Part shown: in pieces, positions 52,786-63,393 of the stretch
How positions within the stretch are numbered: the first letter of the stretch is position 1
Layout of the letters: every line of letters starts with the position of its first letter
Origin: Symbiodinium natans
Lineage: Eukaryota; Sar; Dinophyceae; Suessiales; Symbiodiniaceae
Assembly: GCA_905221605.1 (NCBI GenBank)
Contig: CAJNDS010000113.1
Span: 696,674 to 760,673, forward strand
Length of the DNA stretch: 64,000 bases
Direction: 5' to 3'
Translations under genes and position numbers: made by a program
Notes under the pieces: generated by a model
Databases searched by the model: none
What the model was told of the DNA's origin: nothing
The model's input: only the letters and a program-made list of their open reading frames with translations

Positions 52786-52908
52786 CCTAACTCCCTCATT
52801 CCCTACCCTAAAACCTAAACCCGGGACCCTGAACCCCAAACCCTAAACCCTAAGGGCCCTAACTCCCTCATAATCAGAACCAGGGGGGTCCCCAAAGAGC
52901 CCCATATC

Positions 52909-52970
52909 CCTTAATTACGGAATATACCTTAAATCATACTAAGGATCAGTTTAATTAAGGTATATTCCTG
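52909..52970. repeat. TTAATTAAGGTATATTCC palindrome
   Basis: TTAATTACGGAATATACCTT faces AATTAAGGTATATTCCTGAATT. A related single arm occurs at 39268..39310 (AAATTTAAGGAATATACCTT followed by AAACCATACTAAGGA, the same as here). Confidence 0.45.
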
Positions 52971-53123
52971 AATTACACCCTAAACCCTAAACCCTAAACC
53001 CTAAACCCGAAACCCTAAACCCTAAACGCTCTCTGGGTCTCACACTTGCTCAGGCAGCGCTGGGCGCGGCAGCCTCCGGCCGCGGGGCGGCTGCCGCGGC
53101 GACGGGTAGTGTGGGAAGGCCTG

Positions 53124-53270
53124 GGTTTAGGGTTTAGGGTTTAGGGTTTAGGGTTTAGGGTTTAGGGTTTAGGGTTTAGGTTTTAGGTTTTAGGGTTTAG
53201 GGTTTAGGGTTTAGGGTTTAGGGTTGAGGGTTTAGGGTTTAGGATTTGGGGTTTGGGGTTTAGGGTTTGG
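53124..53270 (+). repeat. TTTAGGG array, about 20 units
   Basis: Heptamers with TTTTAGG, TTGAGGG and TTTGGGG variants toward the right end. Confidence 0.94.
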
Positions 53271-53442
53271 GGTTTGACTAAGGTTTGGGTTTCAAACTAG
53301 GGTGTAGTCCTTGATTGAGTTCGGGCTTGAGGGCTTGGGCTCTAGAAAGGGTTTGGGTTTGGAGTCAATTAGGGTTCAGGTTCTTCAAAGAAGCAGAAGT
53401 AAGCAGCAAGCGTAGACATTCCCTAAGACTCTTAGGGTAGCT

Positions 53443-53571
53443 ACATGGTCCCTTAGCATGGGCCCTTAAAGGGGGACCGCTACCCCATACAACCCCCAGG
53501 GCCCCATACATCAGAAGGCTTTCAAGGAGGTAAGGGCCCATATTGTAAGGGCCCAGGTAACTACCCTAAAC
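53443..53571. mobile_element. Family C element, best preserved copy
   Basis: GGTAGCTACATGGTCCCTTA facing TAAGGGCCCAGGTAACTACC, with GGGCCCTTAAAGGGGGACC and GGAGGTAAGGGCCCATATTG inside. The right end runs straight into the C-oriented array ending at 53629. Confidence 0.6.
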
Positions 53572-53629
53572 CCTAAACCCTAAACCCTAAACCCTAAACC
53601 CTAAACCCTAAACCCTAAACCCTAAACCG
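53566..53629 (-). repeat. CCCTAAA array, about 9 units, fused to family C
   Basis: The array continues directly from the GGTAACTACC end of the family C element. Confidence 0.94.
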
Positions 53630-54033
53630 CAGGAACCCTTTAAAGGAGGGCTACTGTCTTGCGCTTAAGGGATGAGAGTATTGGGCTTTAAGGAGGGAGT
53701 TTGGGGTTTTGCCACCTGCCTCGCTGACCTCTCGTTAGGGTTTAGGGTTAAGGGTTTAGGGTTTAGGATTTGGGGCTTAAGGCTTAGGGCTTATTGGGCT
53801 TTGGGCTTTGGGCTTAGGGCTTAGGGCTTAGGTTTAGGGTTTAGGGTTTAGGGCTTAGTTTGGAATTTTGTTAAGGGTTGGAGGCTTTAGGTGTTCGGGC
53901 GTTTGGGCGGCTATGAATTACAGGAGGGCGGAGGGGTGGGGATGTGGGGCTTCGCATGCACTGCGGGGAATATAACTGCCTATATAGTTCCGGAGCTCAA
54001 CCATTGCCAGGGGCTTAGGGTTGAGGGCGTAGG

Positions 54034-54152
54034 CTTTAGGGTTTAGGGTTTAGGGTTTAGGGTTTAGGGTTTAGGGTTTAGGGTTTAGGGTTTAGGGTTT
54101 AGGGTTTAGGGTTGAGGGTTGAGGGTTTAGGGTTTAGGGGTTTAGGGTTTAG
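54034..54152 (+). repeat. TTTAGGG array, about 16 units
   Basis: Pure heptamers with TTGAGGG units at 54110..54125. Confidence 0.94.
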
Positions 54153-55044
54153 GTTCTATAAGTACGCGACTTTAGGGTTGAAGGTTTAGGGTTTTGGACT
54201 CTCACACTGGGCATGGCAGCTTTAGGGCTGAGGACTAAACCCCTGAACCCCTTATCCCTTAGCCTCAAACCTGGAAGCTTCTCTCCCTCCTTAGGGTTAG
54301 GGTTTAGGGTTTAGGGTTTAGGGTTTAGGTTTTAGGTTTTCTTCTGCTCAAGTGCGCCAGAAACTCCGAGTCCTAGACCCGAAGTCCTAAACCGCACTTG
54401 CCAACCCCCCTGCCACAATCTGATTTCGCTTTCGATGTTATGAGTTCAGCTCTTCGTAACAAAAGCCGATTCCCTAAACCCTAAACCCTAAACCCGAAAC
54501 CTTAAACCCTAGACCCTAAGACTAAACCTTAACTGTTTTGACCACCCGCTTAATGAGACTTGGCATCCCAAACGCCCAGATTGAAGGGTTTAGGGTTTAG
54601 GGTTTAGGGCTTATAAAGGGTTTAGGGTTTAGGGCTGAAGTTCTGCCGTGGCGGCTAGTACTTCTGGGCTTCATGCACTGGTAGATGTGGCCTTGACGCG
54701 TCCAGGGCTGAAGGTGCCAGATTGAAGGGTTTAGGGTTTAGGGTTTAGGATTTGGGTTTAGGGTTTAGGGTTTAGGTTTAGGGTGAACGAACCTAGCCAG
54801 TTCCTGATGTCCGAATTCCTGAACTCCCTGGACTTTCAAGCAGAAATCCTTCAACCCCCAAAACCTTGTAATCTAAACCATACGTAAGAAGACCCTAAAC
54901 CCTAAACCCTAAACCCTAACACTCTGCACTCTGCACTCTACACCCTCAACTCCTAGAAACCCCAGATTAAGAAAAGCCCTAGGTGATTGGATGGAGTTGC
55001 ACGGCTGGGTTGTGGCGGGGGTCCTTGTTGAGGGTGTAGGGCAA

Positions 55045-55189
55045 GTTAGGGTTTAGGGTTAGGGTTTAGGGTTTAGGGTTTAGGGTTTAGGGTTTAGGGT
55101 TTAGGGTTTGGGGTTTGGGGTTTGGGGTTTAGGGTTTAGGGTTTAGGGTTTAGGGTTTAGGGTTTAGGGTTTAGGGTTTAGGGTTTAGG
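55045..55189 (+). repeat. TTTAGGG array, about 20 units
   Basis: Contains a block of three TTTGGGG units (55108..55130) between TTTAGGG blocks. Faces the opposite array 55258..55306 across 68 bp. Confidence 0.95.
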
Positions 55190-55830
55190 CAATCAAGGAC
55201 AACGCCGGTGCTCGAAATGCTGTTTCTGTGGTTTCGGGTTGTCATTTTACATCTTCTTAAACCCTAAACCCTAAACCCTAAACCCTAAACCCTAAACCCT
55301 AAACCCACGTGCATTCAACAGTAGGTGCCGAGCAGCTTCGTGTCCGTCAAGCTTGATGCTTGTAGTGATTGAAGTGCCCAGCCATGACGAAAGCAACAAG
55401 CACCGCGAGGACCGAACTTTCTGTCTGAAGTCTAAGCGAACTTCTTTAGGGTTTAGGGTTTAGGGTTTAGGGTTTAGGGTCCTGAACCCGAAGAACTCGG
55501 GACATCGAGCAAACTGCTAGCTTCCCAAAATGAATAAATCCCCCGTCAGGTGGTCGCCCAAAACGGAACCCCGAAATTTCACGTTTGTGAACACTCCCGA
55601 CAAAGCCCATACCCCTAAACCCTATAAACCCTAAAGGCCTAAACCCTAAACCCTAAACCCTAAACCCTAAACCCTAAACCCTAAACCCTAAACCCTAAAC
55701 CCTACACTGGCCCTACACGCAACAGGCTCCAGAGCAGCTGAGGTCGGGACTGTACTGCCCTGTCAGGTGGGATGGGGCACAGAAATCTTCGGTCTAGGGT
55801 TTAGGGTTTAGGGTTTAGGGTTTAGGGTTT

Positions 55831-55952
55831 TACTACTGTTTGCTTCAGAACCCCTGCCTCCCCACCCCCCCGAAATGAAAAGACTTACCCACAAGGGTAA
55901 TGAGGGGATGATGTATTTGTCTTCTTTTTGGGATTCTGAAGCAAATGGTAGT
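55831..55952. mobile_element. Family F palindromic element, copy 2
   Basis: TACTACTGTTTGCTTCAGAA facing ATTCTGAAGCAAATGGTAGT, directly right of a G-oriented tract (55796..55828). A third half copy (ACTACTATTTGCTTACAAAC) lies at 8501..8526. Confidence 0.5.
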
Positions 55953-56319
55953 GTGTAATTAGGGTGCGACCCCGTGAGAGGAACACACGACGTTTCGACG
56001 TTTAGGCGTCATCATTTTTGGGCAAAATTATGAAAAAATGTAGAATCGCAAGTGCAAAAAAGGTCCGTTTAACAATTATCAGAATACGCCACAACACCAG
56101 AAGGCCCAATCCATAAAGGCCGCCCTGGAGCATGCGCGTACCCCACTGCCCAACCCCTCACTCCCTCAGCCCACTTCAGGAAATTGAAAACCTGGGAGGG
56201 AGGTGTAAGTGCAGAGGGGATTGGAAACGTCAATGAAGCCTAAATCCCAAGCACCCCTGAGCAGTCAAAAGGGTGCTACCTGTACGTGTATGCATCTTTG
56301 TCTTATACAGCCAATCATG
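55953..56319. other. Unique DNA, nothing recognised
   Basis: Array-free; contains ACGACGTTTCGACGTTTAGG, A-rich runs and no open frame with a motif. Confidence 0.5.
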
Positions 56320-57345
<1,026 letters not shown>

Positions 57346-57702
57346 GACACTCCAGGTCGACCGTTAGCTTCCATGAGCCTGCTGCCCAACAGCGGATGCC
57401 TTTGCGGACGGCGCGCTCCTTGGCATCAGGTTCAACAGGTTTCGTTGTTGTCAGGCTTGTCCTAAACCCTAAACCCTAAAAACTAAACCCTAAACCCTAA
57501 AACCCGAAAGCCTAAATCCTAAACCCTCTAAACCCTAAACCTAAACCCTAAGCCCCATCCGGTACGGGTCTCAGGCCCGACAACACTTCAGATTTGTAGG
57601 TCGGTGAAGAATGCCGCTGAGGACTGCGAGGAAGATATCCGACGACCCCTCATCTACAAGGAGGGACCCTTACAAAGGACCTCAGGGTTAGGGTTTAGGG
57701 TT

Positions 57703-57861
57703 CAGGCGCCCCCTTACTATGCTAACCATAGTTATACGGGACTTATGACCTAAGGTAGGATCCATATAACCCAATCTAGGCACCCTTTTTGAACTAACTC
57801 TACCTATAACTAGCGAGGCCCCTCCTTGCAAGGGGTTGGTGATACATGTGGTCCCCAAGGT
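57703..57861. mobile_element. Family B-related element (CCCTTACTAT subfamily), copy 1
   Basis: CCCCCTTACTATGCTAACC through GACTTATGACCTAAGG and CTACCTATAACTAGCGAGG to GGTGATACATGTGGTCCCCA. Shares order and sequence with 63183..63393; the right end GTGGTCCCCAAGG is the family B terminus. Confidence 0.5.
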
Positions 57862-58221
57862 TCGAGCTGCGAAAAGCGAGCAAAGACGTCGATGGATGTG
57901 AGGGTTTATGGCTGAGGGTTTAGGGTTTAGGGCTTAGGGTTTAGGGTGCATTTCTCGAAGTGGGCTTGAGCTGAAGTACCCTGCAGCCTAAAATCTCTGA
58001 GCTCTTTCGAGCCTAGCCCGGTCCGCATGTCTTTGTGGGTGAGATAGCCGGGGGGGGGGGGAGACAGAAAGGCAACGCGAACGGAGACAGAGAGAGAGAG
58101 AGAGAGAGAGAGCGAGGTAAATGAATAGAGGCGAAGATACTTTTAGTTTCAAAGTGGTACGCATCCTAGTGCCTCAAACTCAGAAATGCTAAGCCCCAAA
58201 CCCTTCAGCCACTTCAGCCTA

Positions 58222-58303
58222 AACTAGGTTCCCGCCCCAAAAAAAAACTTCAATAGGCTTAATTATCCTCAAATAGCCTTAATTATGGGAGGAACCTGGG
58301 GGT
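58222..58303. repeat. AGGTTCC hairpin element
   Basis: AGGTTCCCGCCCC faces GGGAGGAACCTGGGGG; the centre holds the near-duplicate pair ATAGGCTTAATTAT and ATAGCCTTAATTAT and an A9 run. Confidence 0.4.
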
Positions 58304-58312
58304 AGTACTCAT

Positions 58313-58399
58313 AAACCCTAAACCCTAAACCCTAAACCCTAAACCCTAAACCCTAAACCCTAAACCCTAAACCCTAAACCCTAAACCCTAAACCCTAAG
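58313..58399 (-). repeat. CCCTAAA array, about 12 units
   Basis: Pure tract; right border is the exon-like island 58400..58525. Confidence 0.95.
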
Positions 58400-58525
58400 C
58401 CGCGTGGTAGGGGAACCCATCACAGCCACCAACTCCCTGGCACCTGGAAGACAAGTCTCGATGATCCTCGTCTTCTCTTGACCCAGGTCGTCACCGTATC
58501 GCTTAAGGGAATAGATGCCGGGGCC
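58400..58525 (-). CDS. Exon-like island, unrecognised protein
   Basis: On the minus strand the island upstream of array 58313..58399 reads GIYSLKRYGDDLGQEKTRII followed by ETCLPGARELVAVMGSPTTR, with almost all third positions G or C, and then runs into TTAGGG units, where it stops. GC-rich codon use is like the 522-aa gene at 31303..32871. No family recognised. It could be an exon whose intron begins in the array or a truncated fragment. Confidence 0.3.
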
Positions 58526-58939
58526 TTCTCACATCATGCTGATTAGGGTCTAGGGTTTCGGGGTTTGGGTTTAGGCTTATAGGCTTATAGGGTTTAGGGT
58601 GAATGGGGTTTATGTTTAATGAGGTGCACAGATCAAGTATCCAGGTGTAGGGAGTCGGACCTAGACCCGAAGCCCTAAGCCCGAAGCCCCAAACCCCAAA
58701 GCCTAAACTGTAGGGTTTCGGGGTCATGGTGTAGGGTTTAGAATGTTGGGGTCCCAGCCTTGAAACGAAACCCTAAAACCCTACACCCTTAGGGTTTAGG
58801 GTTTAGGGTTTAGGCGGGTTTAGGGTTAAACCCTAGACCGGCTACTAGGGACCATCTCCATTTTCTAATCCTGCACCACCCCCTAGCACCCAAACCATAC
58901 CAACCGATGCCGCAACCTTCAACCCACCGAAAGACCCCA

Positions 58940-59006
58940 AACCCTAAACCCTAAACCCTAAACCCTAAACCCTAAACCCTAAACCCTAAACCCTAAACCC
59001 TAAACC
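58940..59006 (-). repeat. CCCTAAA array, about 10 units
   Basis: Pure tract; 100 bp to the right the AT-rich decayed gene region begins. Confidence 0.95.
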
Positions 59007-59132
59007 GTCCCCAATGTAAGACCCACATGATGAAACACATACTATGGAACCGCGCCCGACCCCATACAAAATAGCATACTCAACTACATCCAGCCCAACA
59101 TCCCCAACTGGAAACGGTCTTCTCAAACAAAC

Positions 59133-59744
59133 CTATTTATAATAGGGAAAAGCGGTAGGAATAGGATAAGAAAAAGAAGCAAGAATATGATTATTGCATC
59201 TAAAAATATCATTGTCTTTGCTTCCTCCACTTTTGCACAGTATCCAAAGATGTTCAATTAAGTCTGAATATTGTCTTGCTAATTGTTTATCTTCTCGGAT
59301 TCTATTTCAAACTGCAACATATCACGTTTAACAGCAAAAAACATCTTCGTTATCAGAAACTTAGATTGCGTTTCATATGTCTTCTTGAAATACTTCACTT
59401 GTCTTTTACGTCATTTTGCATTTGTATATTCCGTTTTTTCCCTTAACCTGTCTATGGTTGTTATGTCTTGAAGTGTCTTCGTTAGACCTATCAACAGGAT
59501 TTTCAATAATTGTTCTGCTCTTATGCTTGCCGCATAGCACTCCTCGTTCACTAGTAATTGATTGAACACCTTATCAGGATCGGGTTCAAGCTTCTCGGGT
59601 TCGGGTTCTGCTTCTGGTGTTTCCTCTGCATCAACAATTTACCCTAAACCCTAAACCCTAAACCCTAAACCCTAAACCCTACTTTTTGTTCGTTTGCGTA
59701 TTTCCCATTTCTGCTTTTCGTATTCTGCCACCGACAGCACAGAG
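59133..59744 (-). pseudogene. AT-rich decayed protein gene with a 57-nt telomere-repeat intron
   Basis: Not recognised. Read on the minus strand, a lysine/glutamate-rich frame runs from an acceptor-like TTTTGCAG just above 59744 (VLSVAEYEKQKWEIRKRTK) to 59683. GT at 59682 to AG at 59626 bounds 57 nt made mostly of six TTTAGGG units. After it the frame continues in phase (KETPEAEPEPEKLEPDPDKV, then NQLLVNEECYAASIRAEQLL). A TGA interrupts at 59411..59413, but the same frame stays protein-like (QVKYFKKTYETQSKFLITKM). Near 59285-59295 the coding sense shifts by one base into EDKQLARQYSDLIEHLWILC and ends at TAG 59133..59135. A premature stop plus a frameshift indicates a relic or sequence errors. 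Base composition is far more AT-rich than the rest of the window, which suggests transfer or a different origin. Coiled-coil-like, no catalytic motif seen. Confidence 0.5.
59626..59682 (-). other. Candidate 57-nt intron made of TTTAGGG units
   Basis: On the minus strand AAAAA|GTAGGGTTTAGGG opens and TTGTTGATGCAG|AGG closes. Removal joins two lysine/glutamate-rich frames in phase (…KRTK + KETPEAE…). Because 57 is a multiple of three, an in-frame insertion is also possible, but TAG codons in the array would then stop the frame. Confidence 0.4.
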
Positions 59745-59813
59745 CTGCAAAATTATAAGGGTTAAGGGTTTACGGGTTTGCTTCGGGTTCGGGGTCTGGA
59801 GCCCTTGCTTTGG

Positions 59814-59935
59814 GTTTAGGGTTTAGGGTTTAGGGTTTAGGGTTTAGGGTTTAGGGTTTAGGGTTTAGGGTTTAGGGTTTAGGGTTTAGGGTTTAGGGTT
59901 TAGGGTTTAGGGTTTAGGGTTTAGGGTTTAGGGTT
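59814..59935 (+). repeat. TTTAGGG array, about 17 units
   Basis: Pure tract upstream (in minus sense) of the AT-rich decayed gene; followed by TTTGGGG and GTGTGGG variants to 60010. Confidence 0.95.
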
Positions 59936-60390
59936 GAGGCTTTCGGGTTTAGGGTTTAGGGTTTGGGGTTTGGGGTGTGGGGTGTGGGGTTTGGGGTTTG
60001 GGGTTTAGGATGGGTTTAGGGTTTCAATCTACAAAATGGATATACATGCTGCATGGTCTGGGGTCATGGGTCACGACGCTACGACCGGAGCCCCAAACAT
60101 GCAGACCCAAACCCTGAAACCTAAAGCGCCAACCCGGATCCGCCAACTTCCAGGCCTTCTCGGCAAAGCCTTAAACTACCCGCCTAAACAGCATTTTTGA
60201 TTCTCTTTAGGGTTTAGGGTTTAAGGTCTAGGGTGTAGGGTTTAGGGCCCCCAGCCAGAAAAGGCTTGACCTGCCAGCTGAAGAGACCCGGAAGCCCTTT
60301 TGCAGCAGGCTTGACGACCCTAACCCCTAAACCCTAAACCCTAAACCCTAAACCCGAAACCCTAAACCCTAAACCCTAAGTTTACCCGAC

Positions 60391-60439
60391 CTGGGACGTC
60401 GTTCTTCCTCTTTCTCTCTCGAAGCGCTTCTTGACTCTC
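60391..60439 (-). CDS. Exon-like island, charged protein
   Basis: A minus-strand acceptor (CACGCTCTGACATTTCAG) and donor (GTCCCAG|GTCGGG) enclose 49 nt whose frames read either ESQEALRERKRKNDVP or GESRSASREKEEERRPR, both strongly charged. It sits between C-array 60320..60378 and a G-rich tract starting near 60487. Too short to name. Confidence 0.22.
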
Positions 60440-60645
60440 CTGAAATGTCAGAGCGTGCAATGGGGGTTTTGGGTTGTAAGGTTGGTTGGGTTTAGGGTTT
60501 AGGGTTTTGGGTTTAAGGTTTGGGGTTTGGGGTTTGGGGTTTAGGGTTTAGGGTTTAAGGTTTAAGGTTTTGTTGAGTTTAGGGTTTAGGTTTAGGGTTT
60601 CGGGTTTAGGGTGATAGGGCTGGGTTTAAGGGGCTTGAGCACGCC

Positions 60646-61068
60646 GTGGGGCTCTCAGGCTACGAGTTCAGGACGTGCTGTGGAACAGCAGGGAATTTGG
60701 GTTTCCGCCATGGGCTTCTACAGAAGTATTGCGGGCTTCGGGTCTTACCATGTAGGGGCGCTGGCTTTTTGTTAGGGATGCTCAGGCTTGAGTGCGTTGT
60801 TGAGCATTACAGGACGAAAACAACGCACACACAAATCCGTTTGTTGCTTCCGGACTCTTGCCTGTCTCCACAAAAGGCCACTTCACCTTTTTCAGCTGGT
60901 TACCGTGTGCAGCCTCGCCCCTGTGGACAGCTCTATGGCATTCTAGACCTACGAGCAGGACCAACATCAGTCAAAAGCGAACAACTCCAAACCCTAAATC
61001 AGCTCCGCAAAGATCGTTGTTCGGTTGGGCTAGAGGCCTGGTTGGAGCATGAAGGTTACCCTAACTGA
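60646..61068 (+). CDS. Unsupported 140-codon ORF in an array-free stretch
   Basis: An open frame from ATG 60646 to TGA lies in about 500 bp free of telomere-like tracts. The product is arginine/leucine/cysteine-rich without repeats, signal peptide or known motif. A pyrimidine-rich acceptor (CACCTTTTTCAG near 60896) inside it suggests that, if anything here is coding, it is split into exons. Low confidence; it may be chance. Confidence 0.15.
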   Translation: MGLSGYEFRTCCGTAGNLGFRHGLLQKYCGLRVLPCRGAGFLLGMLRLECVVEHYRTKTTHTQIRLLLPDSCLSPQKATSPFSAGYRVQPRPCGQLYGILDLRAGPTSVKSEQLQTLNQLRKDRCSVGLEAWLEHEGYPN

Positions 61069-61855
61069 ACTCTTCAGAACCTCCATGCTGTCCGTCCTCA
61101 TCAACCAAGAACATCTAGGACACTTCACCTGAACCCCTAAACCCTACAGGCCCTAAGCACCACCAAAGCCGTGAACTGTCCTTGGCACTGGGAAAGTACA
61201 GCGTGGTGAACTCCTGGCAACACGCAACTCCGAATGTGCCAGGTGGGGGGGGGGGGGGTCCAACAACAACTTCAGTGTACCTAGGCCCTTGTGGATACCT
61301 TCTTCTGGGTGCATAAAGTTGATGGCTCCAACCCTAAACCTTAAACGCTAAACCCTAAACCCTACACTCTCTTCCGTCCCAGAGTGCCATATATCCATGT
61401 ACTGCTGCCGGCTGCAAACCCTAAACCCTAAACCCTACACCCTAAACTTTAAACCCTAAACCCTAAACCTAAACCCTAAACCCTAAAAACAAATACACCG
61501 GCAAGGAGGCGGCCTTTTCCTTGGATCGGAGCCCCAACCTGCCAAAGGATTTAGGGTTTAGGGTTTAGGGTTTAGGGTTTAGGGTTTAGGGTTTAGGGTT
61601 TAGGGGCTGAGGGTGCTCGGGGTGCCTATTTGTGTTGCCTGAATCCTAGGGTTTAGGGTTTAGGGTTTAGGGTATAGGGTTTAGGGTTTAGGGTTTGGGG
61701 TTTGGGGTTTAGGGATTAATTAGCCCCAACTTGCAAATTCGTCATATTCGCCGTTTGCCCATGTCATCCTTACTTCTCCGCCAACCAAACGGGAAAACAG
61801 TCAAATTTTATAACTATTGGCTAAGTAACCTGAGTACCCTAAACCCTAAACCAGA

Positions 61856-61975
61856 AGCACTTACATGGTCCCTTATGACTTGACCGCTGATATAGAGAAC
61901 CCAAGGGCCCATACTTCAGAACCCTTTGAAAAGAGGTAAAGGACCATATTCAGGGCCCATGAAATACCCTTAGAT
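61856..61975. mobile_element. Family C element
   Basis: CTTACATGGTCCCTTATGAC facing CAGGGCCCATGAAATACCC; interior AAGGGCCCATACTTCAGAAC and AGAGGTAAAGGACCATATTC. Confidence 0.5.
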
Positions 61976-62684
61976 AAACCTCAGCGTTTTCGTAGACCCC
62001 AAACCCGAAACCCGAAACCCGAAACCCTAACCCCAAACCCCAAACCCCAAACCCTAAACCCTAAACCTTGCATAGTAAGTATCACGTCAACCCCTCCCCA
62101 GGCCTGGGCACCGGGTACTGGCCCGGCGAGGCGCATTCGCACATCTGTGATCGGCTTGGCGTCAAGGAGATCCCTGGGGTTTAGGGTTTGTTTTAGGGTT
62201 TGGGGTACAATATTGGGGGTCCTTATAATAAGGGAGAATCTTACTATTTGGGGGTTATCTTGGGGGTCCCCTACATTTTCGTCAACCCTCCCATGGTTTT
62301 TAGTACTTCAGGGGCTTTATAGGGTTCTGGGTCTTAGGGATTAGGAGTTTTTAGGGTTCGAAGATCCCTGGGTTTCTTGGAGGCTTAGGGTTCTGCCTTG
62401 GGGTTTAGGAGTTTAGGGTTTGGAGGTTTAGGGCGTTTTGGGGCTTGCGGGCGTTAGGGTTTGGAGTTTTAGGGCTCAAGGAAAATGGGTTTAGAGTTTC
62501 AAGGTTTTTTCACCCTAAACCCTAAATCCTAAACCCTAAACCCTAAACGATGAGGACTTTTTGGGTTTCAGGGTTTTGGGCTTCGGGACTCCCGGGCCTG
62601 TGAGGGAGCTCCTGTGGAGCTCACAGGCTGAACCCCGGGGCTCCCAAAAGAAGCCTCCGAACCTTTAAAAAAAACATGGAATTG

Positions 62685-62800
62685 GTTTAGGGTTTAGGGT
62701 TTAGGGTTTAGGGTTTAGGGTTTAGGGTTTAGGGTTTAGGGTTTAGGGTTTAGGGTTTTTTCCCTCCAGGTTTAGGGTTTAGGGTTTAGGGTTTAGGGAT
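62685..62800 (+). repeat. TTTAGGG arrays, 10 + 4 units, split by TTTTTCCCTCCAG
   Basis: Two pure tracts (62685..62757 and 62769..62800) are separated by 11 bp that look like a splice acceptor (TTTTTTCCCTCCAG|GTTTAGGG). Confidence 0.92.
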
Positions 62801-62837
62801 TGGGGTTTGGAGCTTGGGGTTTGGGGCTTGAAGCATG

Positions 62838-62995
62838 ACTTATATGAACCACTAACCCTATACTTCTATAGTACGTACTAAGGTATATGAACAAAAAACC
62901 TTGTAATGACTAGAATTCCTACTAAGGTATATGAACCATACCCTATACTACTAGAATCCCTACTAAGGTTTATGAACCATAAACCATGTAATAGC
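62838..62995. repeat. Family B core in three tandem-like copies
   Basis: CTAGAATCCCTACTAAGGTT and close variants ending in TATATGAACCATA occur three times within 160 bp, the last followed by TAAACCATGTAAT. It appears to be a broken or expanded family B interior. Confidence 0.45.
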
Positions 62996-63051
62996 CACAA
63001 CGGCGTTTGCAGGCACATGGCCGGGGGAAGACTGCGCCATCGGGGGGCCAT

Positions 63052-63157
63052 GTGGGGGTTTCCCAAAATAGGGGGTACCCTTTTTGGTCGTCCCTTTAAG
63101 GAGCTTCTATGTTATTTGGGGTGTAAAAAGGGTACCCCTATTTTGGGGAAACACCCA
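63052..63157. repeat. Strong hairpin of about 106 bp
   Basis: GGGGGTTTCCCAAAATAGGG...TACCCTTTTT faces AAAAAGGGTACCCCTATTTTGGGGAAACACCC, about 32 bp per arm, with a loop around TCCCTTTAAGGAGCTTC. It may be related to GGGTACC-containing sites at 28036..28135, 41526..41620, 50041..50200 and 62200..62290. Confidence 0.55.
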
Positions 63158-63182
63158 GGTAAGGTTTCGTGATAAAGCACTG

Positions 63183-63393
63183 CCTTGGGGACCAGGTGAA
63201 CGCTAAAAGGGTTTATTTAGGGTTCATAGACCTTAAACAGGGGGTATGAGTAGTGTGCAAGGAGAGGATCCCTTACTATAGTAACTTTTTGAACCTATGT
63301 TAGGATCCTTCTGACCCAATTTAGGGTGCTGTTCATCACTCTACTCATAACTAGAAGGGGGTCCTTCCTTGTAGGGTACATGACCACAAGTCC
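63183..63393. mobile_element. Family B-related element (CCCTTACTAT subfamily), copy 2
   Basis: Starts CCTTGGGGACCAGGTGAACG (family B end), contains GATCCCTTACTATAGTAAC, GACCCAATTTAGGG and CTACTCATAACTAGAAGGG, and ends at GACCACAAGTCCC beside a C-oriented tract. More complete than 57703..57861. Confidence 0.5.

Larger units (their letters stand above)
51484..55830. repeat. Array cluster, 51.5-55.8 kb
   Basis: G tracts 51687-51720, 53124-53270, 53737-53860, 54034-54152, 54295-54338, 54588-54634, 54728-54785, 55045-55189, 55446-55481, 55796-55828; C tracts 51839-51930, 52484-52517, 52978-53028, 53566-53629, 54474-54525, 54895-54920, 55258-55306, 55613-55703. Two islands on the minus strand (55440-55310 and 55225-55192) can be joined in phase across 55258-55306 (…HEAARHLLLNA + QTAFRAPALSLIA), weakly supporting another array intron. 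Confidence 0.82.
57346..58312. other. Unique DNA, short C tract, family B-related element
   Basis: C-type units 57461-57555; G units 57905-57948; (GA)n 58085-58112; elements at 57703 and 58222. No convincing gene; the 73-codon plus ORF at 57258 starts in microsatellite and ends in CCCTAAA units. Confidence 0.6.
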
